In this document: one piece after another, positions 35,574 through 44,349 of the stretch
How positions within the stretch are numbered: position 1 is the stretch's first letter
How the letters are laid out: every line of letters begins with the position of its first letter
Program-made: the position numbers and the translations under genes
The notes under the pieces: model-generated
The model's input: the letters and a program-made list of their open reading frames with translations, nothing else
The model's database searches: none
What the model was told of the DNA's origin: nothing
DNA from: JBBQVS01 sp964250805
GTDB taxonomy: Bacteria > Chloroflexota > Ktedonobacteria > Ktedonobacterales > Ktedonobacteraceae
Assembly: GCA_964250805.1 (NCBI GenBank)
Contig: CAXUHG010000010.1
Span: forward strand, 1 to 64,000
DNA length: 64,000 bases
Reading direction: 5' to 3'

Positions 35574-36497
35574 TCAGGCCATAAATCGCGTAATCGCCTG
35601 CGCTAGAAGACGTGGATGTTGTAACTGTATATCGTGTGTTGTATTGGGCATCCATAGCACGGAGCAACGCGGAATAATCTCCGCAACCTGAGCCGCCATG
35701 TAGCCCTTCGCGGCAGAAAACTCATCGCTATGCTCAAGCCGCTCTGGAAACTCCTCTTCGGCCTTAGGTTCAGCCGCCGCTGGAATGAGTAGAACGGGAC
35801 ATGCCAGTTTGCTGTAATACGATAGGGCACGGTCCTCCCACAACGACTCACGAATGTGCCGCTGATTGTCTGGGGAAAGCAACTCTTCAAGGTGACCATC
35901 AGGAAATTCCTGTACCGTTTTGAGCAGCACGGCCTCTACCTCTGCCGACCAGAAAGAGTGCATTTCTTGATGCATGGTTTCTATAAAGGTCGAACGCGTC
36001 ACGTACATCTGCTTGACATCGGTTTCGCGAATGAAACGGTCTCGCGTCATGCCGGGCCAATGACGCGGCTCCACATGGGGGCAATCGACGAGGATAAGGT
36101 GGCTCACCAGCGCAGGATGTTGTGCCGCCATTACGAGCGCGACACGCGCTCCCCAACCATGCCCGACAAGCGCAACCTGACCGAGACCGAGAGTAGCCAT
36201 ACCCTGTATTACATCCTCGGCTACCGTCGTCAAATCGTAGCCATCTGTCGGTTTCGTGCTTTTCCCGTGTCCCCGCAAATCAAAAGCTATAACAAGATGT
36301 TCATGACATAAGTCTTGGGCTACTAAGCACCAGGTATCAGCCGTCGCACCCAAACCATGCAATAGCACTATGGGTATTTCATCACGGCTCGGTGCTGTTT
36401 CTTCCTGCTCTTCGGAGCAACTTCCCTGTGGGTCCCATTCGAGGTAATGTAAACATATAGCATCGGTATCGACGAAAGAGCTACGTGGCTCAATCAT
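35574..36497 (-). CDS. Alpha/beta-hydrolase fold protein with Gly at the nucleophile position
   Basis: A 307-residue protein. The oxyanion region VLLHGLGATADTW and the RGHGKS turn are classic. The nucleophile elbow reads ALVGHGWGARVAL, where the usual G-x-S/D/C-x-G has Gly in the centre. A late His is present in TTHDIQLQHP. The cap domain lies at about 135-215. Without a side-chain nucleophile it either uses another mechanism or binds a ligand without classical hydrolysis. The ATG at 36497 has AGAGGA upstream. It heads an operon with the amidohydrolase gene, suggesting a shared small-molecule pathway that I cannot name. Confidence 0.82.
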   Translation of the reverse strand: MIEPRSSFVDTDAICLHYLEWDPQGSCSEEQEETAPSRDEIPIVLLHGLGATADTWCLVAQDLCHEHLVIAFDLRGHGKSTKPTDGYDLTTVAEDVIQGMATLGLGQVALVGHGWGARVALVMAAQHPALVSHLILVDCPHVEPRHWPGMTRDRFIRETDVKQMYVTRSTFIETMHQEMHSFWSAEVEAVLLKTVQEFPDGHLEELLSPDNQRHIRESLWEDRALSYYSKLACPVLLIPAAAEPKAEEEFPERLEHSDEFSAAKGYMAAQVAEIIPRCSVLWMPNTTHDIQLQHPRLLAQAITRFMA

Positions 36498-36652
36498 GCA
36501 ACTTCCTCTTACTTTCTATTGAAACAAGTCATGCCATCGAAACAACGCTTTTCTACGTTTAGCTATTGAGGAAAGGTTCATATCAGCATATAAGTCGAAG
36601 AGGGCAGTTGTCAAATCGGCTCTCCATCCTTTGAGGTGGTGCTAATGAACAT

Positions 36653-36732
36653 ACAAGGAGACCGCAAGGGTCTCCCCTACATATAGATAGAGGAGCATGA
36701 ACGTGTAGGGGAGACCCTTGCGGTCTCCTTGT
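36653..36732. repeat. 29-bp inverted repeat of the GTAGGGGAGACC type
   Basis: Arms 36653-36681 and 36704-36732 (ACAAGGAGACCGCAAGGGTC… and inverse) flank 22 nt. The inner ends GTAGGGG/CCCCTAC resemble the MITE ends but turned inwards. The rest of the 36498-36945 gap is AT-rich and shows no gene; it probably holds divergent promoters. Confidence 0.65.
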
Positions 36733-36945
36733 TCCCTCTAAAGGACGCAGACCCGCACTTCGACATGTAACATTTCTTGGAAAGCGTAAAATGAAACAGG
36801 ATGATATAGCTTGTACGATTGACAGCTAGCCATTTGTCCCGTACACTTATATTTACAGAATTGAATAGAGTATACTCTTTTCACACACAAAGTTATTTTG
36901 ATTTCCGCAGTGTAGAGAAGCATATTGTCGGAGGGGGCCATTACT

Positions 36946-39900
36946 TTGAATAGTACTCGTTGCCCACATTGCGAAAAAGCGGTGCCTGAAACATCTCACT
37001 TTTGTACTTCCTGTGGGAAGTCAATTCCTGCGCCCAAATCGCTGCCTGTGAAGGCGGGACAACACGCTGAGGATGATCCCCCCGCGTCTTTGCAAGCTTC
37101 GTCTTCATTGGAAGAATATTACGCTGAAAACCAGGATTATCTCCAGGATGAACTTCTGACGCAAGAAGTAGTAGATGAGGCGGAACATCATCTGACATGG
37201 CACAAAGAGCTGGATGCGCCCAATGAGCCGGAGGATGCCCTCTTTCCACCACGCCCTTCACAGGTTTATCCAGTTGTGTTGAAACCCTTACCTTCACAAA
37301 AAACGTCGCAAAAACAAAGAGTACAGCTTACGCCTCTGCTCTGGGCGCGTCTCTTCGCGGCGGGTATTCTGCTGCTTATCGTTGTATTCGGCATCTTTTT
37401 CACGGTTGGGCGGAACTTCTTGAACGTCTCTGCCAGCCCTCATGAACCAACGCTACAGGCATCTTCTAGCAGCGTTGCGCCAGGAGGAACTCTGACACTA
37501 CATGGCAGTAATTTTAGCCCAGACGGAAGCATTGCCCTGAGCCGTGACGCGACAATTCCTATCGTCGATACACGCTATCTCACTCGCATTAGTGCGGACA
37601 GCAAAGGTAACTTTACCGATACCATTACAATTTCTGCTGTTTGGCAGTCTGGTATACATACAGTGAATGCAGAGGATGCATTACTTCACAAGACCGCGCG
37701 TTTCCCAATTTTCGTTACTGGATATAATACTGCATTACGACCCGCCCATCTCAATATTTCCGCCAGCACTCTCGATATGGGAGCAGGAGATTTCGCAACT
37801 CATTCAACTCGACAAATTACTCTAAGCAACATGGGGGGCGGACAGATTACATGGCAAGGCAGTACCGATCAACCCTGGCTGCAAATTACGCCTAAACAGG
37901 GAATGATTGCCGATATTGCAAAGGCGCCGGTAACGGTTGCTGTAGATCGCTCACAATTAAAAATCGGCGCCTATACTGCTCATCTGAATTTTCTATCTGA
38001 TGCGGGTAATGGTAGTATAAGCGTGAAGATGAGCGTAGTACCGCTGAACGCAGGACAAGATGCTGTACTTGATGTAAGTCCCGCTGTACTTGCCTTTACC
38101 GCGACGGATGGAGGTAGTCCGCTACCGTCCCAAACGGTTATTGTAAGCAACCTCGGTGTGCGTGCGTTACCTTGGAACACGACAACAAACGCTTCGTGGC
38201 TCTCCGTCTCACCTCGGTCGGGCGTAATTCAAAAGGCTCCATTGTCTACAGGTGGCCTCATGACCTCGACGCCTGTAGGAACGACACAAGCTGTTCGCGT
38301 TGGCATCAACACAAGCACATTATTGCCGGGGACGTATAGCGGTGTAATTACCTTTAGAGGTCAAGGTCAGGTAAAAGATAGTCCGCAGAGCATTACGGTA
38401 ACAATTACCATCAACCCACAGTGTGTACTACAGGTTGCACCAGCCATGTTATCCTTCGCAAGTGCTTATGGACAGGCTGCACCAAGCAACCAGAATATAA
38501 ATGTGAGCGTCTCGCAGGGTTGTACTAAAACGCTGGCATGGAGTGCCACAACAGACGCACAATGGCTCCAACTGAATACGAACAGCGGCACAACACCAAC
38601 AAACCCGACTGTGAACATCAATGCCGTCGGTTTGAAGCCGGGCGTATACAATAGCTCAATTGTATTCACCACAACAGCCGGCACTGATACCGTTCCAGTG
38701 ACCTTCACATTGGGGCAGCCAACGGATCCAGTCATAAACGTTTCTACAAATGCGCTTACGTATAACGGAGTTGCCGGTCAAGGGAATCCGCCGCCGCAGA
38801 ACATTGTTATCACAAATTCCACAGGGGGTACGCTCAACTGGCAAGCGTCGTTTGTCGCTCCAACGGGTGGCAACTGGTTGAACATTTCATCTCCAAGTGG
38901 AAGTCTTGCTTCGCATCAATCGGTGTCATTGTCGGTCACGGCACAACTCAATGGTCTCTTGCCGTATCCCTATAGTGGTACTATAACAATTTCGGGAACA
39001 GATGGTGCGGGACATACAGCCGTTGGTAGCCCTAAGATGATACAGATAAACTTTGACGTGCAGGCGGCTTGCGCGGTTTCGGCTACACAGGGACCACTTT
39101 CCTTTAGTGGCATCTCAGGACAAGCCGATCCTGCCCCACAGTCATTGACCATTACAGCAAGTGGTGCCTGTGCGCATCCAGTTGCATGGAGCGTTACATC
39201 TGATGCTCCATGGTTGTCCGCAACTCCGACGGGTGTGGTCACTCCAACAACGCCAGCAAGCAGTAGTGTGCGCGTCTCACTTACTGGACTCAAGCCAATT
39301 CCCTATAGCTCCTCCGTGACGCTCGCAGCAAGCGATAGCGTAACCAATCAAGCTATTGGCGCACCTATTCAAATACCTGTGAACTTTCTGGTGCAGCCCG
39401 CATGTACGTTGGGAACACCATCTGCCAACGCCTTAAACTTTAGTACAGAAGCTGGACAGTCTCCTCCGTCACAGAAGTTCTCAATATCTATCAGTGGCAC
39501 GTGTAACGGAAATGTAACTGTTACTCCGAATGCTACTGGCTGGCTGAGTGTCAGTCCTACATCAGCAGCTATTCCCTCTGGTGGTAGCGCGACATTTACC
39601 GCAACAGTGCTTGGTGCTGGACTGTCGGCAGAGAGTTCTCCATATAATGGCTCAATCGCTTTTGACGCGAGCAATGGGGGTGTAACAATTGTGGGGAGTC
39701 CACAAAAAGTTGGCGTGGGAGTGACGGTAGCAGCTACGCCCGCGCTCTCAGCAAGTGTTGGTGCAGCAATGATACATGGCACCAATGGCCTAAGCTCGCA
39801 ACCTGTCGATATTGCAAACACAGGTGGGACAGCTCTGAACTGGTCTGCGACATTGAGCGGTGCCCCCGCATTTGTTGGCCTCTCATCTACTTCTGGTACG

Positions 39901-40473
39901 CTTGCAGCGGGGGGCAGCGACGCGACAAACGTTATAGTGACCAATGCAGCAGGAGTGGTAAGTGGAAACTATTCGGCATCAGTAACGTTGACAGCCACTG
40001 ATGCCGCGACAGGTGCGGTCGTTGCGGGTAGCCCAACTACTATACCAATCACCATCAGCGTCACTCCTCCTTCCATGCAGTTGAACACTTCGACCCTGAA
40101 CTATTCTACAACAGCAGGAACGGACCCGAACGCGCAAACGCTCACTATCACCAATAGCGGTGGTGCTACTTTGACGTGGACCGCTGGAACGCCTTCCGAT
40201 AGCTGGGTGACGCTCGATAGCACGAGCGGGAGCGATGAGTCCAACGTGTCCTCGACGCTTACCTTCAGCGTACATACCGCAGGACTCACAAATCCATCCT
40301 ATTCCGCGACTGTCCTCATCACGCCATCATATGGGCCAGCCGTGACAGTGACCATCAATCTCACGATTGCTCCTGTTGCCCTTAGCCCAACGCCAACCAT
40401 AAACATCACCACGAGTCCAACGCCCACAATTACTCCCACCGTGACTCCTACAAAAACATCAGCTCTGCTATGA
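36946..40473 (+). CDS. Giant zinc-ribbon / single-pass membrane protein with tandem BACON-like Ig repeats
   Basis: An 1,175-residue protein. Residues 6-23 form a zinc ribbon (CPHC…CTSC). An acidic linker follows, then one membrane helix (about 130-158, WARLFAAGILLLIVVFGIFF). A large extracellular part has an IPT-like domain (about 165-265) and then about nine repeats of 90-110 residues. These share a pattern of an L-F/Y start, GQ…P..Q, ITNSGG…L.W.A, and WL..SP.SG turns typical of BACON or ASH-type Ig domains. The tail is TPT-rich. It is probably a surface adhesin or sensor. The start is TTG 36946, because GGAGGGGG at 36930-36937 is 8 nt away. A hairpin terminator follows. Confidence 0.8.
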   Translation: MNSTRCPHCEKAVPETSHFCTSCGKSIPAPKSLPVKAGQHAEDDPPASLQASSSLEEYYAENQDYLQDELLTQEVVDEAEHHLTWHKELDAPNEPEDALFPPRPSQVYPVVLKPLPSQKTSQKQRVQLTPLLWARLFAAGILLLIVVFGIFFTVGRNFLNVSASPHEPTLQASSSSVAPGGTLTLHGSNFSPDGSIALSRDATIPIVDTRYLTRISADSKGNFTDTITISAVWQSGIHTVNAEDALLHKTARFPIFVTGYNTALRPAHLNISASTLDMGAGDFATHSTRQITLSNMGGGQITWQGSTDQPWLQITPKQGMIADIAKAPVTVAVDRSQLKIGAYTAHLNFLSDAGNGSISVKMSVVPLNAGQDAVLDVSPAVLAFTATDGGSPLPSQTVIVSNLGVRALPWNTTTNASWLSVSPRSGVIQKAPLSTGGLMTSTPVGTTQAVRVGINTSTLLPGTYSGVITFRGQGQVKDSPQSITVTITINPQCVLQVAPAMLSFASAYGQAAPSNQNINVSVSQGCTKTLAWSATTDAQWLQLNTNSGTTPTNPTVNINAVGLKPGVYNSSIVFTTTAGTDTVPVTFTLGQPTDPVINVSTNALTYNGVAGQGNPPPQNIVITNSTGGTLNWQASFVAPTGGNWLNISSPSGSLASHQSVSLSVTAQLNGLLPYPYSGTITISGTDGAGHTAVGSPKMIQINFDVQAACAVSATQGPLSFSGISGQADPAPQSLTITASGACAHPVAWSVTSDAPWLSATPTGVVTPTTPASSSVRVSLTGLKPIPYSSSVTLAASDSVTNQAIGAPIQIPVNFLVQPACTLGTPSANALNFSTEAGQSPPSQKFSISISGTCNGNVTVTPNATGWLSVSPTSAAIPSGGSATFTATVLGAGLSAESSPYNGSIAFDASNGGVTIVGSPQKVGVGVTVAATPALSASVGAAMIHGTNGLSSQPVDIANTGGTALNWSATLSGAPAFVGLSSTSGTLAAGGSDATNVIVTNAAGVVSGNYSASVTLTATDAATGAVVAGSPTTIPITISVTPPSMQLNTSTLNYSTTAGTDPNAQTLTITNSGGATLTWTAGTPSDSWVTLDSTSGSDESNVSSTLTFSVHTAGLTNPSYSATVLITPSYGPAVTVTINLTIAPVALSPTPTINITTSPTPTITPTVTPTKTSALL

Positions 40474-40479
40474 TAATAA

Positions 40480-40533
40480 GTCGTATTTCTCGTCAATCTT
40501 GATGTGTCCATCAAGATTGACGAGAAATACGAC
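40480..40533. terminator. 25-bp perfect inverted repeat after the giant surface protein gene
   Basis: Arms 40480-40504 and 40509-40533 flank a TGTC loop. It begins 7 nt after the stop codon. Confidence 0.75.
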
Positions 40534-40799
40534 CTTTAGTACCTGTAAGAATAGACAGGTGCTTTCCAGATAGTTCATACCGCTAGAGAAACTGGTGGAA
40601 CTGGCGGCGCACTCCAGCACAATCGAGGCTATACTAGCAATGTGCAGAGGAACCTGCTGGTAGAGAACCTACGATTGGCGACACATTGACTGTGGAACCC
40701 AGTGTGGAACTGGTCGTTTGTACAAGCAAACCGACTGTGAAACGTTTTCCCGCGAGCGAGGCGCGATGACATGACACACCAAGAACAGGTTGTTTGCAG

Positions 40800-40955
40800 G
40801 CAACGCCATCGGATATGGCGTTGAAGGTTCTCCCTCAGCAGGAACCACCAGAAACAAAAGCAGGGATGCAAGGGGTGCAACCCTTGACTGGGGTTTGGGG
40901 CAGTGCCCCAATCTCCCCCTTTTTCTCGCCGCCTACCGCGGCGAGTCGCTACGAG
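40800..40955. other. Gene-free stretch with a cluster of GC-rich hairpins
   Basis: From 40534 to 40973 there is no convincing gene. Within it are successive small inverted repeats: CAACGCCATC-GGATATGGCGTTG (about 40801-40824), AAGGG-GTGCAA-CCCTT (about 40870), TTGGGGCA-GTGCCCCAA (about 40896-40911) followed by CTCCCCCTTTTT, and CGCCGC-CTACCG-CGGCG (about 40928-40945). The string looks like a repeat-derived or structured leader for the DUF4177-like gene. I cannot assign it to a known RNA class. Confidence 0.35.
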
Positions 40956-40973
40956 AAGGAAGGAGCAATCATC

Positions 40974-41291
40974 ATGGCTCAGTGGGCCTATAAAGTTGTC
41001 TATATTGACTACCGTGGACGCATCTCCAGCGAGGGACTTGAAACCTTGATTGGAAATGAGCGCCGTAGCACATTCGCACGCCGCTACATGAACGGCCTGG
41101 GCCGCGACGGTTGGGAACTGGTAAGTGTCCAGCCACTGACCTCGAACTCGGCATACTACGTCTTCAAGCGTCCAGCGCAGGAGGGCGATTATGCGGAACC
41201 TGCTCCGTCAACCTCCACGCCACAGCAACAGCCAACTCCCGAAGTACCACCGACACAAACTACCGATGGTCCTCAGGTTGAGTCTGTCTAA
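40974..41291 (+). CDS. DUF4177-like small protein
   Basis: A 105-residue protein. Residues 1-65 match the DUF4177 pattern: an aromatic YKVVYIDYRGRIS strand, then LNGLGRDGWELVSVQP and YYVFKRP. The tail is a Pro/Thr/Gln-rich low-complexity extension. These small cytosolic proteins have no established function. The start is ATG 40974, with AAGGAAGGAG 8 nt upstream. It is a single gene ending at a perfect palindrome. Confidence 0.8.
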   Translation: MAQWAYKVVYIDYRGRISSEGLETLIGNERRSTFARRYMNGLGRDGWELVSVQPLTSNSAYYVFKRPAQEGDYAEPAPSTSTPQQQPTPEVPPTQTTDGPQVESV

Positions 41292-41300
41292 ATATCAAGA

Positions 41301-41354
41301 TAAAAGATATGCTAGAATGCGAAGGCATGCCTTCGCATTCTAGCATATCTTTTA
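41301..41354. terminator. 27-bp perfect palindrome with no loop
   Basis: 41301-41327 and 41328-41354 are exact reverse complements (TAAAAGATATGC… and inverse), with an A-run and T-run at the base. It starts 9 nt after the DUF4177-like gene stop and ends 15 nt before the ferritin-like gene start. Confidence 0.75.
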
Positions 41355-41369
41355 ATAGGGAGATCATTT

Positions 41370-42650
41370 ATGACATCAGAAAATCCCATCGTTGTCGAGA
41401 ATCGTGAAGAACTGTTTTTCCTGCTATCCGAAGCTGCACAACTCGAACATATGTTGATGTGCGAGTATTTATTTGCCACCTTCAGTCTCAAACGCAGTAC
41501 GAGCGAAGGTATCACGCAGGACCAGCTCGACGCTATCAAGCGTTGGGAAGGCATTGTTTTGAATGTGGCATCGCAAGAGATGCTACACTTGGCACTGGTT
41601 AACAACCTGCTGGTCGCTCTCGGCACCATCCCTTATTTTAATCGCCCAAATTTTCCACAGGAGGCGAAGTACTTTCCACCAGGAGTGCAGGTCGCGCTAC
41701 TACCCTTTGGTGAGCGAGCGTTACAACATTTTCTTTTCCTGGAAAGACCCGAAGGCTTGAACCGGAAAGACGCGGAAGGTTTCGAGGGGGTCGGTGTACC
41801 CAATCCGCCGATGCGTTTAGACGATATTGCCCCCGAAGCACAGAATTTTGCCACCGTTGGGCACTTGTATCGAGGAATCGAGCAAGGCATTCGGCACATG
41901 GTGGAAAAGTATGGCGAGGAACGCGTTTTCATTGGTCCGCCACAGGCACAGATGACACAAGAATATTTCGGATGGCCTGAACTGCTTCCCGTCACCAATC
42001 TTGCATCCGCGATGCAAGCCATCGAGACTATCGTCGAGCAGGGCGAAGGCGCACGTGGTGATTGGCAGAATGCGCATTACGGCAAGTTTCTGAGCGTTTG
42101 GCAAGAATATCACGCAATAAAGCAACAACAGCCAGATTTTGAACCAGCACGTTCTGTTGTTGCCGCCTTCCTGAACCAGCCCAGTGATATCGACGAAGTA
42201 ATTATTGTTACCGAGGAACTGACCGCTGATATCGCCAATCTGTTCAACGTCTCCTACGAGCTCGTGTTACAGACGCTCATTCGCATGTACATCTATCGTG
42301 GCGAGACTGAGGAAGAACTCAAGGCATTGAGTGATGTTGCCGTCAATGGAATGTTCCAGTTGCTCAAACCACTCGGCGAACTGCTTACAACGCTCCCCGT
42401 AGGCAAAAACGCACCCGGTAAGATGGCTGGAGCAAGCTTTGAAATTTATCGTACAGGCTACATGCTTCCCCATCGTTATGCCGCGTGGCGTTTCTTATAC
42501 GAACGGTTCCTGGAGACCGCGAACTACTGCGCGGAGATTCGCCAACACTCCAACGCGCCCAAAGAACTGCAAGCGATAGAGCAAAGCATGCGTGCCTTCG
42601 CCGCGACCTTTCATCAACATAGAAAAGGCATGAGTCAATATACATATTAA
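41370..42650 (+). CDS. Ferritin-like domain protein (VioB / iminophenylpyruvate dimer synthase-like)
   Basis: A 426-residue protein whose first 200 residues match the PF12902 type of ferritin-like fold. Helix ligands are seen as EAAQLEHMLMCEYLFA and EMLHLALVNNLL, the ExxH pattern of di-iron carriers. Residues 200-420 are helical without a named domain (AIETIVEQGEGA, EELTADIANLFNVSYE). In other bacteria this domain occurs in violacein-type indolic pathways, but many members are stand-alone and uncharacterised. No pigment genes are near. The start is ATG 41370 with GGGAGA upstream; the stop lies inside the following hairpin. Confidence 0.8.
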   Translation: MTSENPIVVENREELFFLLSEAAQLEHMLMCEYLFATFSLKRSTSEGITQDQLDAIKRWEGIVLNVASQEMLHLALVNNLLVALGTIPYFNRPNFPQEAKYFPPGVQVALLPFGERALQHFLFLERPEGLNRKDAEGFEGVGVPNPPMRLDDIAPEAQNFATVGHLYRGIEQGIRHMVEKYGEERVFIGPPQAQMTQEYFGWPELLPVTNLASAMQAIETIVEQGEGARGDWQNAHYGKFLSVWQEYHAIKQQQPDFEPARSVVAAFLNQPSDIDEVIIVTEELTADIANLFNVSYELVLQTLIRMYIYRGETEEELKALSDVAVNGMFQLLKPLGELLTTLPVGKNAPGKMAGASFEIYRTGYMLPHRYAAWRFLYERFLETANYCAEIRQHSNAPKELQAIEQSMRAFAATFHQHRKGMSQYTY

Positions 42651-42712
42651 AAATATTCTGTCCTATTTTCCCAACCGAGTGTGGTTGGGAAAATCGGACA
42701 GAATATTTTTAA
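42647..42712. terminator. 30-bp inverted repeat containing the stop of the ferritin-like gene
   Basis: Arms 42647-42676 and 42683-42712 flank a 6-nt loop with one mismatch. The left arm starts on the TTAA that holds the stop codon. TTAAAAATATTC/GAATATTTTTAA bases give an A/T tract on each side. Confidence 0.75.
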
Positions 42713-42823
42713 TCCAGGTATGCGTGATATACTGTCTCTGTCGAGTTTTTATTTTCGTCTGACAGGTGCCACAACTAAGAGCAGGTCAACGACGATCTTA
42801 TCCACGCAACGAGGAGTTTGTGC

Positions 42824-44293
42824 ATGTCTTCATCTACCCCAACGCATCAGAATTTTATCGACGGTCAATGGCGCAATGCTAGAGCCAGTGAGACCTTTGA
42901 CGATACTAATCCAGCGCGAACAAGCGAGGTCATCGGGCATTTTCAAAAATCAACGCCCGCCGATCTCGAAGATGCTATCGAGTCCGCGAGCAGAGCGCAA
43001 CGCGGCTGGGCTGCAATACCCGCACCCGAACGCGGTGAAGTCTTGCTCCGCACCGCCCTTTTATTAGAGCAGCGCAAGGAAGAACTTGCTGTGTTGATGA
43101 CGCGCGAGATGGGCAAGGTACTCAAGGAGACACGCGGCGACGTGCAGATCGCCATCGACGTTGCGAAATTTATCGCGGGCGAGGGTCGGCGTGCCGAGGG
43201 CGCGACGCTACCCTCAGCGTTTCCAAATAAGTTCTGTATGACCGTGCGTCATCCACTAGGCATCGTTGGCATTATCACACCCTGGAACTTTCCTATCGCC
43301 ATTCCCGCCTGGAAGACTTTTCCAGCCCTTCTCGCTGGCAACGCTGTAGTTCTGAAGCCTGCAAGCGATACGCCGTTGCTCTCTATCAAGCTGGCTGAAA
43401 TTCTGCATGAGGCTGGGCTTCCGGCTGGCGTGTTGAACGTCATCACCGGACCGGGAGGCACGTTAGGTGATGCTCTGGCTAGCCACAAGCGTGTCAACAT
43501 GATCTCGCTCACTGGCTCAACCGAAGTTGGACGACATGTTGCTGAGATTTGCGGACGCGATTTGCGCCGTTGTACGCTCGAACTCGGTGGCAAGAACGCG
43601 GTGATTGTATTGGAAGATGCCGACCTCGATCTGGCAGTAGCTGGCATTACAGGGGCGGCTTTTGGTACAACAGGACAGCGTTGTACCGCGACGAGCCGTG
43701 TGATTGTACAGAAATCGGTGCAGAAGGCATTCACGGAACGGCTTGTCACGGCAGCCGAGAAACTACGCATTGGCGATGGTCTTGACGCAAACGTTGAGAT
43801 GGGGCCACTGGTCAACAAAGGCCGTGTAAAGGCTGTCCATGAATACACCGAAATCGGCAAGCAGGAGGGGGCGCAACTCGTAACGGGCGGCTCTCCATTG
43901 AGAGAAAACGAGTACAGCGATGGTGCGTTCTATCAACCAACCGTCTTTACCAATGTGACGCCGAATATGCGTATCGCACGCGAAGAGGTCTTCGGTCCCT
44001 TCGTCTCCATTATACCTGTGAACTCCTTTGACGAGGCGGTACAGGTAGCGAACGAGACAGAGTACGGTTTGTCCACTGGTATCTTTACGGAGAGCAGTCG
44101 CTTGACGTTTCGGGCCATTAGAGAGATCGAATCAGGACTTGTCTATATCAACGCTGCTACCACAGGCTCAGAGATACATCTGCCATTTGGCGGCATGAAG
44201 GCAAGTGGCAACGGACATAGAGAACTCGGCGACGGAGCCGTCGAAGAGTTCAGCGAAATCAAAAGCGTCTTCGTCTCATATCCCTCTAAATAA
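42824..44293 (+). CDS. NAD(P)-dependent aldehyde dehydrogenase
   Basis: A 489-residue ALDH-superfamily enzyme oxidising an aldehyde to the acid. The catalytic Cys is C287 in GTTGQRCTATSR and the general-base Glu is E253 in LELGGKNA; TPWNFP and GSTEVG cofactor contacts are in place. The Cys loop TGQRCTATSR resembles alpha-ketoglutaric-semialdehyde dehydrogenases (YcbD-like) more than betaine or succinic types, but the substrate is not certain. I chose ATG 42824 (GAGGAG 7 nt upstream) over TTG 42818. The stop codon is part of the palindrome shared with the convergent DUF4388 gene. Confidence 0.9.
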   Translation: MSSSTPTHQNFIDGQWRNARASETFDDTNPARTSEVIGHFQKSTPADLEDAIESASRAQRGWAAIPAPERGEVLLRTALLLEQRKEELAVLMTREMGKVLKETRGDVQIAIDVAKFIAGEGRRAEGATLPSAFPNKFCMTVRHPLGIVGIITPWNFPIAIPAWKTFPALLAGNAVVLKPASDTPLLSIKLAEILHEAGLPAGVLNVITGPGGTLGDALASHKRVNMISLTGSTEVGRHVAEICGRDLRRCTLELGGKNAVIVLEDADLDLAVAGITGAAFGTTGQRCTATSRVIVQKSVQKAFTERLVTAAEKLRIGDGLDANVEMGPLVNKGRVKAVHEYTEIGKQEGAQLVTGGSPLRENEYSDGAFYQPTVFTNVTPNMRIAREEVFGPFVSIIPVNSFDEAVQVANETEYGLSTGIFTESSRLTFRAIREIESGLVYINAATTGSEIHLPFGGMKASGNGHRELGDGAVEEFSEIKSVFVSYPSK

Positions 44294-44349
44294 AAAACAG
44301 GTAGATAGCGGAACATGCGTGTTCCGCTATCTACCTGTTTTTTATTTAG
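44286..44349. terminator. 30-bp perfect palindrome containing both convergent stop codons
   Basis: Arms 44286-44315 and 44320-44349 flank a 4-nt loop. The left arm includes the ALDH stop (TAA 44291-44293) and the right arm the DUF4388 stop (44346-44348). GTTTTTTATTTAG on each strand supplies a U-tract. Confidence 0.8.

Noticed and set aside
35548..35667. N-terminal extension of the amidohydrolase
   Set aside because: It overlaps the upstream alpha/beta hydrolase gene; a good ribosome site lies before ATG 35547.
42681..43067. Separate ORF on + overlapping the ALDH start
   Set aside because: It is out of frame with a clear ALDH protein, basic and Ser/Arg-rich, and begins in a hairpin.
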